A program made the position numbers and the translations under genes. This document shows, one piece after another, positions 22,850 through 34,754 of a DNA stretch of 64,000 nt. Source of the stretch: Hydractinia symbiolongicarpus (taxonomy: Eukaryota; Cnidaria; Hydrozoa; Anthoathecata; Hydractiniidae). The notes under the pieces were generated by a model, which had not been told where the DNA came from, ran no database searches, and saw only the letters and a list, made by a program, of their open reading frames with translations. Positions within the stretch are counted from its first letter, which is position 1. Each line of letters begins with the position of its first letter. The DNA is taken from positions 22,544,501-22,608,500 of the forward strand of contig NC_079886.1 of NCBI RefSeq assembly GCF_029227915.1. The letters run 5' to 3'.

Positions 22850-25800
22850 TTTTATTGCACGAATGCATATTTGACTTTTTGTGGTTTCATTGCACAAATA
22901 CAAATTTAACTCATCAATATATGTTGCAGTTTCATTGCATGAATACAAATTTAACTCATCAATATATGTTGCAGTTTCATTGCATGAATACAAATTTAAC
23001 TCATCAATATATGTTGCAGTTTCATTGCACAAATATAAATTTAACTCATCAATATATGTTGCAGTTTCATTGCATGAATACAAATTTAACTCATCAATAT
23101 ATGTTGCAGTTTTATTGCACAAATACAAATTTAACTCATCAATATATGTTGCAGTTTTATTGCACAAATACAAATTTAACTCATCAATATATGTTGCAGT
23201 TTCATTGCATGCATACAAATTTAACTCATCAATATATGTTGCAGTTTCGTTGCACAAATACAAATTTAACTCATCAATATATGTTGCAGTTTCATTGCAT
23301 GAATACAAATTTAACTCATCAATATATGTTGCAGTTTCATTGCATAAAAACATATTTAACTCATCAATAATTGTTGCAGTTTCATTGCATGAATACAAAT
23401 TTAACTCATCAATATATGTTGCAGTTTCATTGCATGAATACAAATTTAACTCATCAATATATGTTGCAGTTTCATTGCATGAATACAAATTTAACTCACC
23501 AATATATGTTGCAGTTTTATTGCACAAATACAAATTTAACTCATCAATATATGTTGCAGTTTCATTGCATGAATACAAATTTAACTCACCAATATATGTT
23601 GCAGTTTTATTGCACAAATACAAATTTAACTCATCAATATATGTTGCAGTTTCATTGCATGAATACAAATTTAAGTCACCAATATATGTTGCAGTTTTAT
23701 TGCATGAATACAAATTTAAGTCACCAATATATGTTGCAGTTTCATTGCACAAATACAAATTTAACTCATCAATGTATGTTGCGGTTTCATTGCACAAATA
23801 CAAATTTAACTCATCGATATATGTTGCAATTTCCTTGCACAAATACAAATTTAACTCATCAATAATTGTTGCAGTTTCATTGCATGCATACAAATTTAAC
23901 TCATCAATATATGTTGCAGTTTCATTGCATGAATACAAATTTAACTCATCAATATATGTTGCAGTTTCATTGCACAAATATAAATTTAACTCATCAATAA
24001 TTGTTGCAGTTTCATTGCATGAATACAAATTTAACTCATCAATATATGTTGCAGTTTCATTGCATGAATACAAATTTAACTCATCAATATATGTTGCAGT
24101 TTCATTGCATGAATACAAATTTAACTCACCAATATATGTTGCAGTTTTATTGCACAAATACAAATTTAACTCATCAATATATGTTGCAGTTTCATTGCAT
24201 GAATACAAATTTAACTCACCAATATATGTTGCAGTTTTATTGCACAAATACAAATTTAACTCATCAATATATGTTGCAGTTTCATTGCATGAATACAAAT
24301 TTAACTCACCAATATATGTTGCAGTTTTATTGCATGAATACAAATTTAAGTCACCAATATATGTTGCAGTTTCATTGCACAAATACAAATTTAACTCATC
24401 AATGTATGTTGCAGTTTCATTGCACAAATACAAATTTAACTCATCGATATATGTTGCAATTTCCTTGCACAAATACAAATTTAACTCATCAATAATTGTT
24501 GCAGTTTCATTGCACAAATACAAATTTAACTCATCAATGTATGTTGCAGTTTCATTGCACAAATACAAATTTAACTCATCGATATATGTTGCAATTTCAT
24601 TGCACAAATACAAATTTAACTCATCAATAATTGTTGCAGTTTCATTGCATGAATACAAATTTAACTCATCAATATATGTTGCAGTTTCATTGCATAAAAA
24701 CAAATTTAACTCATCAATAATTGTTGCAGTTTCATTGCATGAATACAAATTTAGCTCATCAATATATGTTGCAGTTTCATTGCATAAAAACAAATTTAAC
24801 TCATCAATAATTGTTGCAGTTTCATTGCATGAATACAAATTTAGCTCATCAATATATGTTGCAGTTTCATTGCATGAATACAAATTTAACTCATCAATAT
24901 ATGTTGCAGTTTCATTGCATAAAAACAAATTTAACTCATCAATAATTGTTGCAGTTTCATTGCATGAATACAAATTTAACTCATCAATATATGTTGCAGT
25001 TTCATTGCATGAATACAAATTTAACTCATCAATATATGTTGCAGTTTCATTGCATGAATACAAATTTAACTCACCAATATATGTTGCAGTTTTATTGCAC
25101 AAATACAAATTTAACTCATCAATATATGTTGCAGTTTCATTGCATGAATACAAATTTAACTCACCAATATATGTTGCAGTTTTATTGCACAAATACAAAT
25201 TTAACTCATCAATATATGTTGCAGTTTCATTGCATGAATACAAATTTAACTCACCAATATATGTTGCAGTTTTATTGCATGAATACAAATTTAAGTCACC
25301 AATATATGTTGCAGTTTCATTGCACAAATAGAAATTTAACTCATCAATGTATGTTGCAATTTCATTGCACAAATACAAATTTAACTCATCGATATATGTT
25401 GCAATTTCCTTGCACAAATACAAATTTAACTCATCAATAATTGTTGCAGTTTCATTGCACAAATACAAATTTAACTCATCAATGTATGTTGCAGTTTCAT
25501 TGCACAAATACAAATTTAACTCATCGATATATGTTGCAATTTCATTGCACAAATACAAATTTAACTCATCAATAATTGTTGCAGTTTCATTGCATGAATA
25601 CAAATTTAACTCATCAATATATGTTGCAGTTTCATTGCATAAAAACAAATTTAACTCATCAATAATTGTTGCAGTTTCATTGCATGAATACAAATTTAGC
25701 TCATCAATATATGTTGCAGTTTCATTGCATGAATACAAATTTAACTCATCAATATATGTTGCAGTTTCATTGCATAAAAACAAATTTAACTCATCAATAA

Positions 25801-28800
25801 TTGTTGCAGTTTCATTGCACAAATACAAATTTAACTCATCAATCTATGTTGCAGTTTCATTGCACAAATACAAATTTAACTCATCGATATATGTTGCAAT
25901 TTCATTGCATAAAAACAAATTTAACTCATCAATAATTGTTGCAGTTTCATTGCATGAATACAAATTTAACTCATCAATATATGTTGCAGTTTCATTGCAT
26001 GCATACAAATTTAACTCATCAATAATTATTGCAGTTTCGTTGCACAAATACAAATTTAACTCATCAATATATGTTGCAGTTTCATTGCATGAATACAAAT
26101 TTAACTCATCAATATATGTTGCAGTTTCATTGCATAAAAACATATTTAACTCATCAATAATTGTTGCAGTTTCATTGCATGAATACAAATTTAACTCATC
26201 AATATATGTTGCAGTTTCATTGCATGAATACAAATTTAACTCATCAATATATGTTGCAGTTTCATTGCATGAATACAAATTTAACTCACCAATATATGTT
26301 GCAGTTTTATTGCACAAATACAAATTTAACTCATCAATATATGTTGCAGTTTCATTGCATGAATACAAATTTAACTCACCAATATATGTTGCAGTTTTAT
26401 TGCACAAATACAAATTTAACTCATCAATATATGTTGCAGTTTCATTGCATGAATACAAATTTAACTCACCAATATATGTTGCAGTTTTATTGCATGAATA
26501 CAAATTTAAGTCACCAATATATGTTGCAGTTTTATTGCATGAATACAAATTTAAGTCACCAATATATGTTGCAGTTTCATTGCACAAATACAAATTTAAC
26601 TCATCAATGTATGTTGCAGTTTCATTGCACAAATACAAATTTAACTCATCGATATATGTTGCAATTTCCTTGCACAAATACAAATTTAACTCATCAATAA
26701 TTGTTGCAGTTTCATTGCACAAATACAAATTTAACTCATCAATATATGTTGCAGTTTCATTGCATAAAAACAAATTTAACTCATCAATGTATGTTGCAGT
26801 TTCATTGCACAAATACAAATTTAACTCATCAATGTATGTTGCAGTTTCATTGCACAAATACAAATTTAACTCATCAATATATGTTGCAGTTTCATTGCAT
26901 AAAAACAAATTTAACTCATCAATAATTGTTGCAGTTTCATTGCACAAATACAAATTTAACTCATCAATGTATGTTGCAGTTTCATTGCACAAATACAAAT
27001 TTAACTCATCGATATATGTTGCAATTTCATTGCACAAATACAAATTTAACTCATCAATAATTGTTGCAGTTTCATAGCATGAATACAAATTTAACTCATC
27101 AATATATGTTGCAGTTTCATTGCATAAAAACAAATTTAACTCATCAATAATTGTTGCAGTTTCATTGCATGAATACAAATTTAACTCATCAATATATGTT
27201 GCAGTTTCATTGCATGAATACAAATTTAACTCATCAATATATGTTGCAGTTTCATTGCATGAATACAAATTTAACTCACCAATATATGTTGCAGTTTTAT
27301 TGCACAAATACAAATTTAACTCATCAATATATGTTGCAGTTTCATTGCATGAATACAAATTTAACTCACCAATATATGTTGCAGTTTTATTGCACAAATA
27401 CAAATTTAACTCATCAATATATGTTGCAGTTTCATTGCATGAATACAAATTTAACTCACCAATATATGTTGCAGTTTTATTGCATGAATACAAATTTAAG
27501 TCACCAATATATGTTGCAGTTTCATTGCACAAATAGAAATTTAACTCATCAATGTATGTTGCAATTTCATTGCACAAATACAAATTTAACTCATCGATAT
27601 ATGTTGCAATTTCCTTGCACAAATACAAATTTAACTCATCAATAATTGTTGCAGTTTCATTGCACAAATACAAATTTAACTCATCAATGTATGTTGCAGT
27701 TTCATTGCACAAATACAAATTTAACTCATCGATATATGTTGCAATTTCATTGCACAAATACAAATTTAACTCATCAATAATTGTTGCAGTTTCATTGCAT
27801 GAATACAAATTTAACTCATCAATATATGTTGCAGTTTCATTGCATAAAAACAAATTTAACTCATCAATAATTGTTGCAGTTTCATTGCATGAATACAAAT
27901 TTAGCTCATCAATATATGTTGCAGTTTCATTGCATGAATACAAATTTAACTCATCAATATATGTTGCAGTTTCATTGCATAAAAACAAATTTAACTCATC
28001 AATAATTGTTGCAGTTTCATTGCACAAATACAAATTTAACTCATCAATCTATGTTGCAGTTTCATTGCACAAATACAAATTTAACTCATCGATATATGTT
28101 GCAATTTCATTGCATAAAAACAAATTTAACTCATCAATAATTGTTGCAGTTTCATTGCATGAATACAAATTTAACTCATCAATATATGTTGCAGTTTCAT
28201 TGCATGCATACAAATTTAACTCATCAATAATTATTGCAGTTTCGTTGCACAAATACAAATTTAACTCATCAATATATGTTGCAGTTTCATTGCATGAATA
28301 CAAATTTAACTCATCAATATATGTTGCAGTTTCATTGCATAAAAACATATTTAACTCATCAATAATTGTTGCAGTTTCATTGCATGAATACAAATTTAAC
28401 TCATCAATATATGTTGCAGTTTCATTGCATGAATACAAATTTAACTCATCAATATATGTTGCAGTTTCATTGCATGAATACAAATTTAACTCACCAATAT
28501 ATGTTGCAGTTTTATTGCACAAATACAAATTTAACTCATCAATATATGTTGCAGTTTCATTGCATGAATACAAATTTAACTCACCAATATATGTTGCAGT
28601 TTTATTGCACAAATACAAATTTAACTCATCAATATATGTTGCAGTTTCATTGCATGAATACAAATTTAACTCACCAATATATGTTGCAGTTTTATTGCAT
28701 GAATACAAATTTAAGTCACCAATATATGTTGCAGTTTTATTGCATGAATACAAATTTAAGTCACCAATATATGTTGCAGTTTCATTGCACAAATACAAAT

Positions 28801-29800
28801 TTAACTCATCAATGTATGTTGCAGTTTCATTGCACAAATACAAATTTAACTCATCGATATATGTTGCAATTTCCTTGCACAAATACAAATTTAACTCATC
28901 AATAATTGTTGCAGTTTCATTGCACAAATACAAATTTAACTCATCAATATATGTTGCAGTTTCATTGCATAAAAACAAATTTAACTCATCAATGTATGTT
29001 GCAGTTTCATTGCACAAATACAAATTTAACTCATCAATGTATGTTGCAGTTTCATTGCACAAATACAAATTTAACTCATCAATATATGTTGCAGTTTCAT
29101 TGCATAAAAACAAATTTAACTCATCAATAATTGTTGCAGTTTCATTGCACAAATACAAATTTAACTCATCAATGTATGTTGCAGTTTCATTGCACAAATA
29201 CAAATTTAACTCATCGATATATGTTGCAATTTCATTGCACAAATACAAATTTAACTCATCAATAATTGTTGCAGTTTCATAGCATGAATACAAATTTAAC
29301 TCATCAATATATGTTGCAGTTTCATTGCATAAAAACAAATTTAACTCATCAATAATTGTTGCAGTTTCATTGCATGAATACAAATTTAGCTCATCAATAT
29401 ATGTTGCAGTTTCATTGCATGAATACAAATTTAACTCATCAATATATGTTGCAGTTTCATTGCATAAAAACAAATTTAACTCATCAATAATTGTTGCAGT
29501 TTCATTGCACAAATACAAATTTAACTCATCAATGTATGTTGCAGTTTCATTGCACAAATACAAATTTAACTCATCGATATATGTTGCAATTTCATTGCAT
29601 AAAAACAAATTTAACTCATCAATAATTGTTGCAGTTTCATTGCATGAATACAAATTTAACTCATCAATATATGTTGCAGTTTCATTGCATGCATACAAAT
29701 TTAACTCATCAATAATTATTGCAGTTTGTTTTTATTAAATTAATGCAGGTTTAATTTGTTGGTTTATGTTGTAGTTTCCATTGCATAAATGTATGTTTGA
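22850..29800. repeat. 45-bp satellite array filling intron 3
   Basis: About 152 tandem units of exactly 45 bp run from 22,888 to 29,728, with degenerate half-units at each edge. The unit includes CAAATTTAACTCATCAATA, followed by TATGTTGCAGTTTCATTGCA. Variants cluster at a few sites: TGCATGAATAC, TGCACAAATAC or TGCATAAAAAC; AATATAT, AATGTAT, AATAATT or GATATAT; and TCATC or TCACC. Because 45 is a multiple of three and the unit lacks stops in several frames, long open frames exist on both strands (up to 1,006 codons on the minus strand). The array lies between a good donor (22,311) and a good acceptor (29,852), so it is intronic and these frames need not be coding. Confidence 0.97.
24885..29295. 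repeat. Two 2,205-bp higher-order copies within the satellite
   Basis: Segments about 24,885-27,090 and 27,090-29,295 match at an offset of 2,205 bases (49 units). Rare variants recur at the same offset: an AATCTATG at 25,842 and 28,047, and a TTTCATAGCATG at 27,074 and 29,279. The plus-strand frames 25,347-27,077 and 27,552-29,282 encode identical 576-residue products. This is a recent block duplication by unequal exchange, or an assembly duplication. Confidence 0.85.
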
Positions 29801-29852
29801 CTTGAATGTCTTACTCCTTTTCTTACGTTTTTATGTTTTGTGTTCTTTATAG

Positions 29853-30119
29853 TTTAGAGCCACCTTACGAAATATCTGAAATATGTTGCGAAAATGTATC
29901 AGCCAACAGTTGCCGTCTTTTCTGGGACGAGCGTCCAGGGTGCTGGTTCTATGTCGAATCATTTAGGACAGCAGCAGGGAATTGGAAAATTGAAAATGAT
30001 GAACTACACCAGTCAGAAATACTTGTAACAAATCTTCTTAGTGGTGATTATGAATTTCGAGTAAGATGCGTTAATACGATGGGTACGTCACCACCAACCA
30101 CAATATCGTACAGTCATTG
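29853..30119 (+). CDS. Exon with fibronectin type III domain
   Basis: A 267-base exon between TTCTTTATAG (acceptor) and GTATGT (donor at 30,120), entering and leaving in phase 2. It encodes one FN3 domain at residues ~1193-1278: proline-rich start (EPPYEISEI), the B-strand NSCRLFWDE with its core Trp, then a second Trp, and the YEFRVRCVNTMGTSPP signature with the tyrosine-corner YEFRV and G-x-S-x-P ending. FN3 is a beta-sandwich interaction module. A symmetric-phase exon carrying a whole FN3 is the classic shuffling unit. It lies immediately downstream of the satellite intron, so its correct splicing depends on choosing this acceptor over many AG sites in the array. Confidence 0.85.
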
Positions 30120-30499
30120 GTATGTTATTGATGTAAAATTTTATACCTATTATGTATTTTTGGTCTAGAGATTGCGGTTAAAATATTTATTTATTTCCTT
30201 GATTTATGTTGGTAAGTTTTGAAATATTTTAGTTAAATATACTTTGCAGATGGTCCTTTTCCTTGCTGTTCAATTGTCGCTTAGGGTACTGGTAAAGGTT
30301 TGTGGTAATAGGTTTAAAAAAATACAATCCATGCACGACACGAGTACAAGGTTGATCAAATAATTGTAAAATTTAATTATATCACAGGAGTCAATATGAT
30401 GAAAAAAAGGAGTAGAAATTTCTAACTTGCCAACGTTCTAGAACGGGTGTTCTTATCCGAACTTAAAAAAGTAATGTTTTTTTCTTTTTAACTGTTTAG

Positions 30500-30842
30500 C
30501 ACCGATTTAAATTATGCAGTAATTGCTGGGGAAGCCGATAAAACTATCATAAGCACGCCTGAAAATACTATCTCGTATCCTATAACGATGGAATCGAGTA
30601 ACGAAGTAGTCGAGGAGGATAGTGGAGATGATTTTTACAGTGTTTGCTCCAACATAAGTGACGCTAATATGGATGATATTTCTATCACCAGTCCTTTGGA
30701 CAGTCAAGATTCTGATGTTCAATCGATGTCATCTCCTTGGGAACTGCGAAGCTGGCCATCGATCTCAAGTCCAGAATACCAAGATAGTGATGAATTTGAT
30801 GACACTCTGAAAGAAGCAGATTGTACAATGACACAAAAGTAA
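30500..30842 (+). CDS. Terminal exon, acidic Ser/Asp-rich tail
   Basis: Begins after an ACTGTTTAG acceptor in phase 2 and ends at TAA (30,840-30,842). It encodes about 113 residues rich in Asp, Glu and Ser (VVEEDSGDDFYSVC, SPLDSQDSDVQSMSSPWE), probably disordered and rich in possible casein-kinase-2-type sites. No domain is recognised. The frame is continuous with the FN3 exon. The last codons (AAAAGTAAAT) could also form a weak donor, but the stop within them makes a terminal exon more likely. Confidence 0.75.
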
Positions 30843-31189
30843 ATGGATTTTGGTGTGATTAAATTTCAGAATTTAGTTTCTTTACTTTTTTTTGTAAGCA
30901 ACTCCATTTTTACGTCTGACCTTTGTTGTGAAGTGCGAATTATCAGCCTCACAATTACTAAAAAGTTGCTCAACGTTATGTTCAAATTTTACAAGACTTT
31001 AGCTTTGCACTGTTATTATATATTAGCAAAAGGCTTTTCATACTACAAAAAGAACTGTTTTGTAGGTTGCTTGTTAGATTATCCAAATTTTGAATTGTTA
31101 TAATTGCTTAACTTTTCAAAATTTCAGGCTGGCCAGTTGCTGAGCGGTTGCTTACTTTTTGACCCAAATCTCAGTCTCAGGCCTTAGAA
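30843..31189. other. Probable 3' untranslated region
   Basis: AT-rich sequence after the TAA of the HEPN-NTPase gene. It has one 86-codon open frame with no coding features, probably chance. No other structure was seen before the MITE that starts at 31,190. Confidence 0.35.
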
Positions 31190-31611
31190 CAGGGTGACCA
31201 CTCCTCCTTAAATTCCTTAAATATCCTTTGAAAAAGAAAATCTCCTTAAAAGTACTTAAATATACTTAAAAAATTGAAATTTTAGCTATTCTCCTTAATT
31301 TCTCCTTATTTCCTAATTTTCATGGATTGTTGATTACCATTGAAATAAGACATATTTCTCTGTTACCTAAAATCCTATATTTTCTGTCTCTCAGGGTATA
31401 ATTTATATGTATATTTGTATAATATGTATAATTTTCTTATCATAGAACGTAGTATGTAGCATTAAAGATAGAGAACTAAAATTGGTTTTCTCCTTAATTG
31501 TCCTTATATTGTTTATTATTATTCTCATTTGCATAAAAATATCCTTAAAAAATGTCAATTTGTTTCCTTAACATCCTTACTTTTGTTCTTATTTTATTGG
31601 TGGTCACCCTG
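31190..31611. mobile_element. Non-autonomous DNA transposon (MITE), hAT-like ends
   Basis: Ends form an inverted repeat: CAGGGTGACCAC at 31,190 and GTGGTCACCCTG ending at 31,611. The 422-bp interior is AT-rich with repeated CTCCTTAAAT phrases and no coding frame. A 5-bp TAGAA occurs directly outside each end (31,185-31,189 and 31,612-31,616). The CAGGG terminus suggests the hAT superfamily, although hAT elements normally make 8-bp duplications, so the class is uncertain. Confidence 0.65.
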
Positions 31612-31616
31612 TAGAA

Positions 31617-33774
31617 ACTCAGTTGCTTATAAAAATATGCTTTATTTTTTTTTTTTTTTTGTAAATGTGAACTTTTGTGAGTACTACTTTGTTTATTGGC
31701 GGCAAAAATAACATTACAATATAGAATTTATTCATCGTATATTTCAATAACGCAATTATTTGAGTGTCCCCTTTGTAAAAATCTTTTTCTAATATTATTA
31801 TTGTCTTTTTTTGATGCTGTACACATTTTTTACCATCAACACCAAGTTTTTATTTTAGTTGCTAATAGTAGAATTTTAATTTTGTCGTCAAAACTGCTAA
31901 TAAGTTTTATCATAATATCAAGCCAGGTTATTTAAACGGCTTTTGAATTATCTTAACTTTCCAAACTTTTGGACAGGCAAGTTGTTTCGCCTCGCCTCTT
32001 AGAATCTCAGTTATTTATAAAATGTGTGTAGCATTGTTTTTACTATTTTATATACTTTTAACTACATAATTCTCTTTATCTGTAAATAGTAAGTGTTTTA
32101 CGTACAAAATAACTTTAGAAAGTCAATAAAAAGACTGCTTACTTTTGTATCAGTAGAAATTGACTTTAACCCTTTGGATTGTGTTTATTTGTAGTGAATG
32201 TATCACACTAAGGCACACTTTTTGCTGTTTAACACAGTATATGTTGCTTTTATGAATACTTTTTCCATAGTTCATCTGGGAAAGTTGCTAGCTAAATGAA
32301 GGGAAAAAATCGTAGCATAGATATAAGGCTTGCTAGGTTGCTAATCAATTTGCTTAATTTTTAACCCAATTTTAAATTTAGTCTTATCAACTTTGTTGTT
32401 TATAAAAAAGCCTTTTTAAGACCTTGATAACATTTTATTTTATACTTAGCTAGCTAGCTGTCTAAGCTAGCTTTCGTTTTGTAACCTTATCGAATGTATA
32501 GCTAGCCAGCTAGCTTGATGCCACCATCTAAGACTCGCAACTCTTTCCCAAAGAGGTTCTTGACTTGTGAAATATAAAAGCTAGCCAGTTAAATAGAGCT
32601 AGGTGATCTTATGTATCAGTATATTTCAACAAAATTAACTTTACCCAATCACACGTAATCACATTCTTTTGATAAATAGTGCTTCTTAAAAGATTCATCA
32701 CTATAGAATATAGTTTAATGTATGAACAAATAATAACTTGGTTTGAAAGAAAAGTTTCTGAAGTCAAGCGTTGAAAAATATAAACAACTAAGGTCCATCG
32801 TCCTCGCCATGTGCATGTGAAGAACGAGGACTCGATGAAGTTGCTTTTACTAGCGAGACAAATCATTAATTATTTATAGTAACCAATACACTGGTTATGA
32901 AAATCATCCTTACCAGGGCATTGTTAGTTGTCGAGTAAGCGGAGCGGCTTTAACACCAGACAACAAACCGTGGGTACGGGAATGGCAATCCTCAAGGGAA
33001 AACTCAGCACTTTTTTGTCATGTCATTTTTATTTTGTTGATCCGAGACTTTTTCTTGCATTAAGTTTGCCCTTCCCATTGGCTAAAAATAAATTCTTAGA
33101 GAGAGTGGAAAGTACCTGCATCTCTATTTTAAAAACTTCGCAATAATATCTTTTTTTTATCGCTTATCAAAAAAACAACAACATAGAATCCGTCCTTTTG
33201 ACCTGGTTTCTACATGGACTATAGCGTTTTATTTTTTGATTTTAAACGTATCTATTATTGCTTTGTAAGTCTTTATATATTAATTATATCTTTTAAGAAA
33301 ATTTTAATTTCTGTTCGTTTTTCGATCCATTGTATGTAGAAAGCTGCTTGTCGTAACGTGACAACAATGAATAAAGAAAGCCTCTGCGATGGAAACCGGT
33401 AAGTCACAATAGCTCACTCACAATAGCTAGGGAGAGTTGGCTGTTGTATGATGTACATATACGTTGTTTCTTAACTCCATCCCTACACAACATAAAATGC
33501 TGATGTTGTCAATCAACAACACAACAATAACACCATGTCTATTTATGACTGCATTTTATTTAGAAAATGTGTTTTCCCAAGAAGGAAATACTTTAACTTA
33601 GTAATGAAGGGAAAGACCGGCAACGATAACACATAGAAATGTATATATTTTTTAATTTGCAAAAGATGACCTTGTTATTACCATTTGGGAAATATTTTCT
33701 TTGATAAGGTTGTATATGTCAAATATAGATACGTATATTGAATTACCGAGACAATTAAGAATAAGTTCCATCCA
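31617..33774. other. Non-coding stretch downstream of the MITE
   Basis: No gene is supported. It contains a T17-type homopolymer near 31,646, degenerate copies of a TTAGAA-CTCAGTT phrase (around 31,610 and 32,000), and a TAGC-rich patch at 32,445-32,515. Near 33,390 an ATG followed shortly by a GTAAGT donor could be a first exon, but nothing downstream supports it. Confidence 0.4.
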
Positions 33775-33846
33775 TCCCGTGTGGTCTAGTGGTTAGGATC
33801 CGGCGCTCTCACCGCCGTGGCCGGGGTTCGATTCCCCGCACGGGAG
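33775..33846 (+). tRNA. tRNA-Glu-CTC: tRNA-Glu (anticodon CTC)
   Basis: A 72-base cloverleaf. The acceptor stem TCCCGTG pairs fully with CACGGGA. The D-arm contains the A-box-like TGGTCTAGTGGTTAGG, the anticodon stem CGGCG/CGCCG holds loop CTCTCAC with anticodon CTC, and the T-arm contains GGTTCGATTCC, the B box. A run of eight T's begins directly after the discriminator base, the RNA polymerase III stop. No intron. All expected features are present, so it is probably functional. Confidence 0.96.
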
Positions 33847-33854
33847 TTTTTTTT
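33847..33854 (+). terminator. RNA polymerase III T-run terminator
   Basis: Eight consecutive T's immediately follow the tRNA-Glu discriminator base, as expected for polymerase III termination. Confidence 0.85.
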
Positions 33855-34289
33855 ATTTTTATTTTAGGTGGATAAGAGTAGTTTTAGGTGAATTAATAAA
33901 CTCGTCTTTTTACGGAGGTGCATATTGGTTTAATCGTTTTTCCGGGTTAAAAAATACCACTGTTCGTCTGCCGGCGTTATTAAAAATCCAAAATGGCGAT
34001 TTTAGTGCGATATGATCTTTTAAAATTTTTAAAGCATTTTTTACCGCGAAAAAGTATTCTGAATTACGTTATAAGTTACTATCTTCAAGCTACAAATAGC
34101 AAATGCGTTACAGTTTTGTCGGCTTTGCTGTGACAAACTAGTTCCCGTGGTTTTTCTACGAGAAAATAATTCTTTTCCTTTCTTAAAAAATGTTTTAGGC
34201 ATTCATAAAAAGCACATAGGGTTTGATATGAAAGCCAACCCTGGAAATGTTTTGCTCGCGATTGATTTTGAGGGGAGATCGATCGTTAA
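33855..34289. other. Spacer between the two tRNA genes
   Basis: AT-rich spacer between convergently oriented tRNA genes. No coding or repeat feature is seen. An open frame running from 34,147 across the tRNA-Arg is a chance frame. Confidence 0.4.
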
Positions 34290-34362
34290 CACTTCCGACG
34301 GGACTCGAACCCGCAATCCCCGGCTTAGGAGGCCGATGCCTTATCCATTAGGCCACGGAGGC
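34290..34362 (-). tRNA. tRNA-Arg-CCT: tRNA-Arg (anticodon CCT), imperfect acceptor stem
   Basis: On the minus strand a 73-base cloverleaf starts GCCTCCGTGGCCTAATGG, with anticodon stem-loop TCGGC-CTCCTAA-GCCGG (anticodon CCT) and T-arm GGGTTCGAGTCCC. The acceptor stem has one C-A mismatch at the third pair and a terminal G-T pair, and no run of four T's appears within about 30 bases downstream. A and B boxes look intact. It may be a slightly decayed or weakly expressed copy. Confidence 0.82.
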
Positions 34363-34754
34363 ATGCCTATAAATGTATTTTTTGAATTTCACAAAAACAA
34401 CCCTTCTTCACATCAATAATTTTCGTTGTCTGTATGTTCTAGGTTTGTCAATGCGAAATCCGTAAGGATCAAAAAAGTCAGATATACAGAGGGTTATTAC
34501 AATCAAACTTAGTCAGGTCTTATAAATGCGACAACTCTCTAACCTAATGGTTGCGTGCAACTTTATTTCGGAATCCCTGCAAAACCCGATTTTTAACGAG
34601 TTTGTTTTGATCGCTCGCGTATAGTAGATTAATTACAAGATTACTCGATTTTCACTAACAACCAATTACCACGTATTTTTCTGGCTGGGACATGCTGAAA
34701 CTATGGCGCGTTCGTTGATTTTTAGAGAACTTTTTTGTTGACATTTTCGTCTTC

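Larger units (their letters stand above)
11842..30842 (+). other. Five-exon gene: HEPN - SF1-like NTPase - fibronectin III protein (gene span)
   Basis: Exons at 11842-12760, 18599-18697, 19757-22310, 29853-30119 and 30500-30842 all have canonical GT donors and AG acceptors, and their phases agree (1, 1, 2, 2). Together they give 1,394 codons including a TAA stop, with no internal stop. Domain order: DZIP3-like HEPN (residues ~1-180), linker, an uncharacterised region (~340-620), P-loop NTPase resembling SF1 helicases (~635-1100), FN3 (~1193-1278), acidic Ser/Asp-rich tail. HEPN domains joined to P-loop NTPases occur in nucleic-acid-sensing and immune-type proteins; an innate-immune role is inference. 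Intron 1 (5.8 kb) holds an antisense LINE and intron 3 (7.5 kb) is mostly 45-bp satellite. A further 5' exon is likely because an acceptor sits directly before the first ATG. Confidence 0.88.

Noticed and set aside
22808-29738. Very long open frames (up to 1,006 codons) on both strands of the satellite
   Set aside because: They arise because the 45-bp unit is a multiple of three and lacks stops in several frames. The array lies inside a well-supported intron, and frames on both strands cannot all be genes.
22850-29800. Satellite read as a CRISPR array
   Set aside because: There are no unique spacers between repeats; units are contiguous and variants recur. The context is an animal intron.
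33360-33404. Possible first exon (ATGGAAACCG before a GTAAGT donor)
   Set aside because: Only four codons, with no partner exon found downstream; too weak to annotate.
34147-34419. A 90-codon open frame on the plus strand
   Set aside because: Its convincing-looking GTRTRNPRLRRP part is the translated antisense of a tRNA-Arg gene.
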